A DNA stretch of 64,000 bases from Glebionis coronaria. Taxonomy: Eukaryota > Streptophyta > Magnoliopsida > Asterales > Asteraceae. The notes under the pieces are model-generated. The model saw nothing but the letters and a program-made list of their open reading frames with translations, was not told the origin of the DNA and did not search any database. The translations under genes were made by a program, and so were the position numbers. The stretch covers positions 84,919,512-84,983,511 of the forward strand of contig CM046876.1 of assembly GCA_025667525.1 (NCBI GenBank), given 5' to 3'. Of this stretch, positions 55,888-64,000 are shown piece after piece (the stretch's first letter is position 1; every line of letters starts with the position of its first letter).

Positions 55888-57709
55888 TCTCCCCCATACT
55901 AAACCATTGTCGTGCCCTCACGCAATGCTAGAATAAAGTATCAAAGCATCTCCAAAATTTATTTTTATTCACTTTATTGGAATGATAAACTAGCTACACT
56001 ACACTATTACTATTTGTGTTTTAGACATAATGTATGATTTTCATCGCAAAATGGGACGTTTAGGTTCATAGAATAAGAACACGTGAATGCTTCGTTAGAA
56101 ATAATTTCGTCGTCCTCGATTTTCACCCAATTCCATGCTAAGCGTGTAACGAGATCATTGTCATTATAAGTTAGTAATGCTAACACTACTCATATGCCCT
56201 AATCACGTACTTATTCTCCCATTATTCCTAAGTTGTATCTCTTATATTTTATTATGTCTTAATGTTTCACGAGGATACATTGTTGACTTATGCGATAATA
56301 GAGATTTAGGTCTAAAAATAGAGTCCTAACGGTTTAACTAAGACCATCAAATCAATAACCCCTCCTAATAGACAACGATGTTAAAAAATTAAGTTGACAA
56401 GAAGAATCGATAAACACGGTTTTATAACGGTTTTGAACATGAGACTTATTACCAAGACTTTTATACGCCCCCTAACGGAAGGGCCTTATTATCTTTGGTT
56501 ACCTCCATCTTTTATTCAACTTCGCCATGAAGCTTTTATTATGACTTCGGTCTTGCCTTGCTTTTTATTATCCGCCTCATCGGTGGTTTTATTAGCCAAA
56601 GACGTATATCCTCACGCTAAAGCGAATTTTGGATCTTTAAAGCTTCGAAGATTAAGGCTTGATTCACTTTCAATTTGGGCATAGATTTTTCGGCCTTGTG
56701 AGCTTCAAATTTTTGCTTAATTTAGGTGAGCACTTGAAATCTTATTATTAGGTGAAGCTTTCGATTATTCGGGTGCCAATACTTCAAAACCGTGACGCTG
56801 GCGATACCTTAATGTCTTCCCAATTTAATTACACGGAAGCTACTAGAAAAGCCTAGAAACCCAACAATCCTAACTAAACCGCTAAGTCAATATTTATTAA
56901 GCAAAAAAAAATATTTACATGCGAAGGGAGAATAAGCAAACAACGAGAACACATGAGTTTTTGAAAGAATACGAGTACTCTACGTTTAGCATAGTAACTT
57001 ATAATTAACCCTATCATTTCTCGTCCTCATTTAAAAGACTTAGCCTAATGTGTAGTTAAGGAATCAAAGCTAAGTGCTCAACACGCACGGTCGAGTCAAA
57101 AATTACTCTTATTCTCGCCATCGGAAAATCTACATTCGTGTCTTCAAACACTTATAAATCATGAGAAAATTTTTAAAATTTGGCCATTTTTAGCCTTATT
57201 TTGCAACAAAACGATAACAAAAAGATAAACTTTGGAAAGCGTGAAGGTTTGGCAAGGCAAGTATCTATTCACCCCCCCCATACTAAAGTTAAACATTGTC
57301 CTAAATGTTTCGAGTCTAGGGGTACAAACACCCCCATACTAGAGACGTAGTCGAATGCCTAATCTAGCATGGAAAGGGTGTAACCAATAAATTTAAAGTC
57401 GTTTATGAAGTGTGCTAAAAACCTAAGGTTAGAACATCAAAAGGATATATCATGGATATTGAGAAATGTCTCCAAAGCAAACGATCGAGTGCTCCCATAA
57501 AACGAACACGAGAGGCTCCAATCGTGAAGATCATGATCTAAAAACCACATATCACAAACAACCACGGAACAAAGGTTGGAAGGGCACAAATCCCCACACG
57601 TAAGCTACACTAGAAAGCGATAATATGTACAAGGATAAGCATGAGACTCCCCCACGAGGCACCTCGTTTTTTATTACCGAGTCATGAGCTCGACTCGATC
57701 CCCTCAATA
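55888..57709 (-). other. 3' non-coding region of Athila F
   Basis: Polypurine tract AGTATGGGGGAGA (- strand, 55888-55900), hairpin at 55905-55927, then 1.8 kb parallel in layout to E and C but diverged. Shared blocks include CTCTTATATTTTATTAT (56240), ATCACTATTTCTCGT-like text near 57015, and CTCCCCCACGAGGCACCTCG near 57647. No gene. Confidence 0.65.
55905..55927 (-). other. Hairpin beside the polypurine tract, Athila F
   Basis: CATTGTCGTG, loop CCCT, CACGCAATG, 17 nt from the LTR boundary. One A-T pair of C and E is a G-C pair here. Confidence 0.6.
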
Positions 57710-59282
57710 CTAATTATCATTGGGGAAGGTGACTTTGTCGAGGTAGTTCAAGGATGGAACTTCCCCGCCAAAGTAGTGCTTCAACCTATGTCCATTCACC
57801 TTGAAGTTAGGACCATCATCTTGAGCTAGCTCGATGGTCCCATACGGAAATACTTGAGTCACGGTGAATGGACCGGACCAACGGGATTTCAATTTACCGG
57901 AAAAGATTTTTAGTCTTGAATTAAAAAGTAAAACTTGATCCCCAATGTTAAAAACCCGGTTTTTAATTTTTGAATCATGCAACTTTTTAGTTTTCTCTTT
58001 ATAAATCAATGAATTTTCATAAGCAATGTCCCTCAATTCATCCAATTCATTTAATTGCATTTTCTGGTGTTTTCCCGCGGTCTCCATATCATCATTACAA
58101 TGCTTTAGGGCCCAATAAGCCTTGTGTTCTAACTCGATAGACAAATGACAATTTTTTCCATACACAAGCTTATAGGGAGTGCACCCAATGGGTGTCTTAT
58201 GAGCGGTCCTAAAGGCCCATAAAGCATCGTCTAACTTATCCGACCAAGTTTGTCGGTTTTCCCCCACGGATCTCTCCAAGATCCTCTTCAAAGCTCGGTT
58301 TGAAACCTCGACTTGCCCACTCGTTTGTGGGTGATAAGCCGTAGAAAGCCGATGTGTAACCCCATATTTCCTTAAGACTCTTTCGAATTGGTCTTTACAA
58401 AAATGGGTTCCACGATCGCTTATGATAGCACGAGGGGTTCCAAACCGAGAAAACAATTGCTTCAAAAACTTGACTACCACACGAGCATCATTGGTGGGCA
58501 AGGCCTTCGCCTCCACCCACTTAGATAGGTAGTCAACCGCAACGAGAATGTACTTATTACCACGAGATGATGGGAACGACCCCATAAAGTCTATGCCCCA
58601 AACGTCAAAGATCTCACATACTTGAATGATATTTTGTGGCATTTCATCTTTTTGTGAGGCTTTTCCTTGTCGTTGGCATGCATCACACGACTTCACAAGA
58701 TCTTGTGCATCTCGGTAAATAGTAGGCCAAAAGAAGCCGGCATCAAACACCTTTTTAGCCGTGAGATTAGCACCGTGGTGACCACCCGTGGGTCCCTCAT
58801 GGCAAGCTCTAAGGATGTTAGAAGCTTCGGTGCCAAATACACAACGTCGGATGATTTTATCCGTACAAGTTCGAAACAAGTAAGGGTCGTTCCAAAAGTA
58901 GAAATTGACATCACGAAAGAATTTTCGTTTTTGTTGAGTTGTCATACCCTTAATGATGAAGTTGCCCGCATGGTAATTTGCAAAATCCGCAAACCACGGG
59001 GTAGAAGAATCAAGCTTAGAATTCACTACACCAAGTGTCTCGAGCGGAAATGTTTCGGTGATTTCCTTAGGCTCGTAAACACTTTGGTGAGGATCTTCCA
59101 AACGAGAGAGATGATCGGCCGCTAGATTCTCGGCTCCTTTTTTGTCAACGATTTTGTGATCAAATTCTTGAAGGAGGAGAATCCAACGAAGCAATCTCGG
59201 CTTAGCATCTTGCTTTGCCATGAGATACTTAATAGCCGAATGGTCCGTATACACTATGCATTATCGTCAAGACGAGATAAGG
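57710..59282 (-). pseudogene. Athila F RNase H end and integrase
   Basis: A 514-codon frame. It begins with the RNase H end ([15 protein letters not shown]), then a spacer (HLSRLEDPH), the integrase zinc region ([29 protein letters not shown], all ligands present), the core with [28 protein letters not shown] and [10 protein letters not shown], and the C-terminal domain ([20 protein letters not shown]) ending KVTFPNDN. The integrase looks intact. A short deletion near 59260 separates it from RT. Confidence 0.9.
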
Positions 59283-60350
59283 TCAGAATTTCTCAAATGC
59301 ATACACCACGGCAAGGAACTCCTTTTCCGTTGTAGTGTATTTAAGTTGAGCCTCGGTCATTGTCTTGCTATCATAGTGAATAGGCAAGAAGTGCTTATCA
59401 TGACGTTGCCCCAAAACGGCCCCTATAGCGTAATCACTATCATCACACATAAGCTCAAAGGGGAGGTTCCAATTGGGAGCAACAAGAATGGGAGCTTCAG
59501 TAAGTTTCCTCTTAAGGATCTCAAAGGCTCGTACACAATCTTCGTCAAAGACAAAACGTGCCTCTTTTTCAAGAAGATGTGTAATGGGTCGAGAAATCTT
59601 TGAAAAGTCCTTGATGAATCGACGATAAAAGCCCGCGTGGCCTAGGAAACTCCTAACTCCCTTGACGGTTTTGGGATGAGGTAATTTGGCGATGACGTCT
59701 ACCTTAGCTTGATCTACCTCAATCCCCGCTTTCGAGACCTTGTGCCCTAAGACGATTCCACTCTTAACCATAAAATGACATTTTTCCCAATTGAGCACAA
59801 GGTTGGTTTCCTCACAACGCTTTAACATTCCCTCAAGATTAGACAAACACGAAGTGAAAGAATCACCAAATACGGAAAAGTCATCCATGAAGACTTCCAT
59901 CGTCTTCTCGATCATATCATGAAAAATAGCCATCATGCATCGTTGAAAAGTTCCCGGTGCATTGCAAAGTCCGAATGGCATTCTACGATAGGCATACGTT
60001 CCATATGGACACGTAAACGTAGTTTTTTCTTGATCACGAGGATCGATGGGAATTTGGAAGTAACCGGAAAAGCCATCAAGAAAGCAATAGAAATCGTTTC
60101 CCGCAAGACGCTCCAACATTTGGTTCATGAAGGGCAAGGGAAAATGGTGTTTTCGAGTGGCTTCATTCAATTTTCGATAGTCAATGCACACTCTCCATCC
60201 GGTCACGAGTCTAGTGGGAATTAACTCGTTGGCATCGTTTGGCACAACGGTCATCCCTCCCTTCTTAGGGACACAATGAATAGGACTCACCCAAGGGCTA
60301 TCGGAAATAGGGTAAATCATTCCCGCGTCAAGGAGTTTAAGGACCTCCTT
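59283..60350 (-). pseudogene. Athila F reverse transcriptase and RNase H
   Basis: 345 codons open from 60320, in frame with protease apart from a TAA at about 60350. Motifs: WVSPIHCVPKKGGMTVVP, WRVCIDYRKLNEATR, GYFQIPIDPRDQEKTTFTC, active site VFMDDFSVFGD, VRSFLGHAGFYRRFI, then RNase H FELMCDDSDYAIGAVLGQR and YTTTEKEFLAVVYAFEKF. It ends at a TGA where element E has an Arg codon followed by PYLVL. Confidence 0.9.
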
Positions 60351-61805
60351 TTAGATGACATCGTGAATTTTGGGGTTCACCCTCCTTTGACTTTGGATTG
60401 TTGGCTTGAAATCCTCCTCCATTAAGATTTTGTGGGTACAAAACTTGGGATCGATTCCCTTAATGTCGGATAACTTCCACGCAATCGCCCCTTTGTGATC
60501 CTTAAGAACATCGACAAGTGTGGTTTTTTCATTATTCGAAAGATCCTTCGCAATAATAACCGGCAACTTGTCGTCCTCCTCCAAATAGACATATTCGAGG
60601 TGAGGAGGTAAATCTTTCAACTCGAGGATAGGTGGTTCCTCAAGTGAAGATTTGGGCTCGATACTCATAACCTCCTCGGGTGGAGGCAATGGGAAATCGT
60701 TGAGAAAATCCTTGATAATCGAGAAGTCCTCATCGTTGTCGAGGTCTTCGTCACAAGTACGTGGAACATCGAATTCTTCCAACGTAAAACCACCACCTTC
60801 GAAAGGAGTGAAGGTTGGTGTCGAATTATCAAGAATTGGATCTAACATAGTGGGATTGCCACTAGTTTCTTCATCACCAAACCCTAAAACTTCTTGTGAA
60901 AATTCCTCGCAAACCACGTCGATCATATCAACGATGTTTATGGTAGCAACGGAATAAACATGAGAAATTTGAGAATTTTGAGTTACGTTTATAACAAGTT
61001 CCTCGTCGTTGAAACGTAAGGTGATCTTTCTAGCATGAACATCAATTAAAGCCATAGACGTATCTAAAAACGAACGACCTAAAATAAGAGGAACTTGAGG
61101 ATCCGTGGGGATGTCAACAACAATAAAGTCTACGGGATAGTAGAACTTCCCCACTTTCACAAAAACGTCTTCCGCCAAACCACATGCAAGAATCGTGGAA
61201 TGGTCGGCCAACTCAATAGACATTCGTGAAGGAGTAAGATTAGGAAGATTGAGCGACTTGAAGATTGCAAGTGGCATCAAGTTAATGCTAGCACCAAGAT
61301 CGGCCAAGGCATAGCATTCTTCCATATCTTGAATGGCACAAGGGATCAAAAATTTACCGGGATCACCGACTTTTTGAGGTATGCGATTAAGATAAACCGA
61401 CGAACAACTAGACATTTGGTGCAATTTCTCCTTGTTGTTCAACATACTCTTAAAGTTAGCGGCAAATCGAGGCATCATGACCAAAGCATCGGCGAAACTC
61501 ACATTAAAATGCAAATCACGAAACATTTTCATAAAAAGCTCAAATTGGTAGTTGTCGCGCTCTTGTCGTTTCTCTTTCCTAAGTCTCGATGGGTAAGGCA
61601 AGGGTGGTGTGGGTTGGGGCATAGGCATAGCCTTTGGAATCTCGGGTTCCAATATGGGTGACGGGTCAACCGTAGGTGTGGCATGAGCGGTACTTTGTGG
61701 GATTGAAATATGCTCCTTTTCGACCACCACCTCGGGTTCTTCCTCAATTTCCTCCACCGTTGGAGTAATTGGTTGAGGAGTCGGTTCTTTAAGTGTCTTA
61801 CCACT
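60351..61805 (-). pseudogene. Athila F protease and spacer
   Basis: In frame with Gag but separated by TGA at 61806-61808. It contains a Glu/Pro-rich start (EEIEEEPEVVVEKEH), LPYPSRLRKEKRQER, the active site ALADLGASINLMPLAIF, MSIELADHSTILACG, VPLILGRSFLDTSMALID, an acidic spacer (PRTCDEDLDNDEDFSI) and LPVIIAKDLSNNEKTTLVDV before RT. The catalytic Asp is present. Confidence 0.9.
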
Positions 61806-63485
61806 TCATGTGGTAATCACTTTCATCTCTCCCTTCGGGTTTGAAACGGTGTTACTAGGCAAACTACCCGAAGTAGAGGCTTTGTTCCCCATGACGGCTT
61901 CTAAGATGGCATTAAGCTTAACATCAAAACCATTAAACTTCAAATCTTGACTAGCGGCTTTTTGGTCAATTCTTTGTTCAAGCCTAGCATGACTTTGCTC
62001 TATCTTGTTGTTTTGACCTCGAATTTGGTTAGCAAAATCATTTTTCAATTCATTTCTCATGGCTAGATTTTCCTTAACAAAATTAGCTAACTCCTTGGTG
62101 TTCTTAGCCGTGTCCCTAGCTTGATTAGCCAATTGCTCTTGTATGTTTTCCAAAATCTTATCATTTGCCGTAGCGTAATTCACAAAGTCCATTGGAAGTT
62201 CTTTAGTGTAAACATTTTGAAGACCTTGACTCGTGTTTTGAAAATTATGGTTTTGATTTTGATTTTGCAATTGGCTACTACTACTCCCTTGATTCCCATA
62301 GTTGTTATTACCCTTAAAATTGTTCCTTTGATTGCTTTGGTAACCAACTTGATTGTTTCGATAATTGTTAGCATTTTGATTTGGTGAAAAACCCGGTGGA
62401 GTCAATTGATTAGTGCGAGGAACTTGACCGTTTTGGTTATAAGTTCCCGCGGCCGCGAAGGCACTCGAAGTGTTACCACCGTTGGTAATGCACTCGGAAT
62501 AATCGTGAGCTCCACCACAATACATACAAGAAACCTCAACCGCTTTAATCGTAGCGGGAGCGGGTTGTTCACCAACTTTAAACTCAACTAACAATCCTTT
62601 CACTATATCAAAAATTTTGTTCTCCAAATTAGCCTCGACTTGGCAAGCATCAACGGTGTGTGAAAATGAAGGCGAAGACGAAGACGAAGTCTTACAAACA
62701 CTCGACGTGCTACGAGGACTATACACCTTAGACCTATTTTCAATGATTAACAATGTTTCCTCGACCGTCTTACACAAAAAATTACCACCCGCGGCGGCAT
62801 TAAGATAATCACGCTCATGATCGTTCAAGCCATTGTAAAACGTGTCTATTTGATGCAAGTCGGAAAAACCATGATGAGGACATTCGTGCAACATTTCCTT
62901 AAACCTATTCCAAGCCGTTGAAAAACTCTCATTATACTCTTGTGAAAATTTTGAAATCTCGTTTTTCAAGTGCGTAGTCTTAGAGGGCGGAAAAAATTGG
63001 TTCACGAATTTTGAAACGAGATCCTTCCACGTCAATATAGAATTGGGTGGCTCTTTCTCTAACCAAATTTTTGCGGGCCCCGCTAAGGAATACGGAAAAA
63101 GCATCATCTTAATCGAGTCGTTTGAGACGTCCTTAAACTTGCATGTGGCGGTGAGACGATTAAATTGGCGAATGTGGTTATGAGGGTTGTCCTTTTCGTC
63201 ACCTCGAAACTTGTTGTTTTGAATCATGGACAATAAACCCGTCTTAACCTCAAAATTCTCCGCAAGGATAGCGGGAATCACAATCGCTTCTCCATAACCC
63301 TCGGTGGGTGCTTGAAGCAACTCCATCATAGTTCGATTAGCCATGGGTGCTTCTTTCACTACAATGGGTTCGTCAATAGGAGGCTCCTCACTAGAAGGAG
63401 TGATGGATTTGTTTCTTCGTTTACGAGCACGTCTTGCTTTAGAGCGAGTTTGCATAAACGTCATGTACAACGAGAAGGCGAGCAA
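61806..63485 (-). CDS. Athila F Gag
   Basis: 559 codons from ATG at 63485; ATG at 63440 (MQTRSKARRARKRR) is an alternative and fits other Athila starts. A basic N-terminus is followed by a capsid-type domain (NKFRGDEKDNPHNHIRQF, FPYSLAGPAKIWLEKEPP, FYNGLNDHERDYLNAAAGG), the knuckle CMYCGGAHDYSEC near residue 320, a long Asn/Gln-rich region, a coiled coil (about residues 440-530) and GEMKVITT before the stop. It is complete up to the TGA that replaces Arg of ITTRSGK. Confidence 0.9.
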   Translation of the reverse strand: MLAFSLYMTFMQTRSKARRARKRRNKSITPSSEEPPIDEPIVVKEAPMANRTMMELLQAPTEGYGEAIVIPAILAENFEVKTGLLSMIQNNKFRGDEKDNPHNHIRQFNRLTATCKFKDVSNDSIKMMLFPYSLAGPAKIWLEKEPPNSILTWKDLVSKFVNQFFPPSKTTHLKNEISKFSQEYNESFSTAWNRFKEMLHECPHHGFSDLHQIDTFYNGLNDHERDYLNAAAGGNFLCKTVEETLLIIENRSKVYSPRSTSSVCKTSSSSSPSFSHTVDACQVEANLENKIFDIVKGLLVEFKVGEQPAPATIKAVEVSCMYCGGAHDYSECITNGGNTSSAFAAAGTYNQNGQVPRTNQLTPPGFSPNQNANNYRNNQVGYQSNQRNNFKGNNNYGNQGSSSSQLQNQNQNHNFQNTSQGLQNVYTKELPMDFVNYATANDKILENIQEQLANQARDTAKNTKELANFVKENLAMRNELKNDFANQIRGQNNKIEQSHARLEQRIDQKAASQDLKFNGFDVKLNAILEAVMGNKASTSGSLPSNTVSNPKGEMKVITT

Positions 63486-64000
63486 AGAAGATTCTTTTTG
63501 GTGTTTTTACTTTTTCAATTTTTTTTGGTTTTTGATTGTTTTTACTTTTTTTGGAATTTTTTGGAATGTATTAGTAGACACAAATCTACAAATCTCCTCC
63601 TTAATCAAATCTCTCGATTAAAGAAGCCTCAAGGAATGAAAACGATCACGTGAAGTGAACGCCTTCGATGACTTTAGAACGATGGTGGAACACCAAATCG
63701 TTCAAGAGGGTTTAATCAAATGAAACCAAGAAAATATATATGATACTTAGTAATACTTTGGGCGGCAAAACCCTCGATTAACTTTCAAAATCAAAATACG
63801 CACAAGCAAGCGGAGGAAACGAGGCGGCGCGAAGCACTTAAGAGCCTTTTTCCTTTAGGTCGTGAAATACAACCGCCTTATACCCACCTTATAGTTTGTA
63901 TTTCTCAAAATCGAGCTTCTCGAAAGTATTTATCTATTTTTGCCTTTTTCTTTGGTTTGAGATTCGAATACAATGATTGGGTAATGACCTCCCAAGTCAA
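63486..64000 (-). other. 5' leader of Athila F (incomplete)
   Basis: An AT-rich leader with T-runs near 63507-63560. No tRNA-Asp primer site or LTR end is visible, so the 5' LTR lies beyond the window. Confidence 0.6.

Larger units (their letters stand above)
52350..64000 (-). mobile_element. Athila-type element F, truncated by the window
   Basis: It reads right to left: Gag, protease, RT, RNase H, integrase, 3' non-coding region, 3' LTR. It is inserted in the coding region of element E at 52349/52350. The candidate duplication TCTGA at 52345-52349 needs its partner outside the window. Coding damage is light (three stops and about one frameshift in 5.8 kb), so it is the best-preserved Athila here. 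Confidence 0.85.

Noticed and set aside
63846..63880. Stretch resembling the outer end of the Athila F LTR in opposite orientation
   Set aside because: Only about 15 bases agree around a CCT-AGG palindromic core. This is not enough for an LTR end, and the polarity is wrong for the 5' LTR.

Overview
The window looks like repeat-dense intergenic DNA from a plant nuclear genome, most likely an Asteraceae (composite) species. It holds five LTR retrotransposons, nested or adjacent, with long AT-rich non-coding stretches, one (AT)56 microsatellite, a decayed plant protein-kinase gene with introns, and no intact host gene. The Asteraceae guess rests on my recollection that Copia elements with this WxPTGR-type linker and this extra downstream ORF are common in composite genomes. 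I could not search for it.

Layout, left to right. (A) 1-418 is the decayed 3' end of a Ty3/gypsy chromovirus (Tekay-like) on the + strand. Its 3' LTR runs 419-3846 and resumes at 21916-21985. (B) A young 18-kb Ty1/Copia element on the - strand (3847-21910; 329-bp LTRs; target duplication TGTGA) splits that LTR. It carries Gag, a linker, Pro-Int-RT-RNaseH and a long accessory ORF (aORF) downstream of pol. (H) 21986-23482 and 42094-44339 are two halves of an older segment. It carries exon relics of a CIPK-type kinase and probably a Helitron 5' end at 44339 (- strand). (C) An Athila-type element on the - strand (23483-42093; target duplication TGGAC) interrupts the kinase relic. It encodes Gag and protease but no RT or integrase. 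(D) A chromovirus on the + strand (27647-37136; target duplication ACAAC) with near-identical LTRs and a ruined coding region lies inside C. (E) 44540-52349 is the 3' part of a second Athila element (3' LTR, IN, RT, protease). (F) 52350-64000 is a third Athila element, inserted in E. Its 3' LTR, IN, RT, protease and Gag are present; its 5' LTR lies beyond the window.

Four patterns cut across the elements. Arrays of a CGGAA-centred motif occur in the LTRs of C and E and twice in B, each time in the same orientation relative to the element. In B the two arrays lie just upstream of gag and of the aORF, each inside a possible leader intron. In all three Athila elements a hairpin starts exactly 17 nt from the 3' LTR boundary, beside the polypurine tract, with one compensatory base-pair change. 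Several in-frame stops are CGA-to-TGA changes, as expected from decay of methylated CpG.

Order of events from nesting: the kinase/Helitron segment is oldest; A, C and E followed; then D into C, F into E, and B into A. Nothing here looks like a working host gene. The most unusual content is the accessory ORF of B and the shared non-coding architecture.
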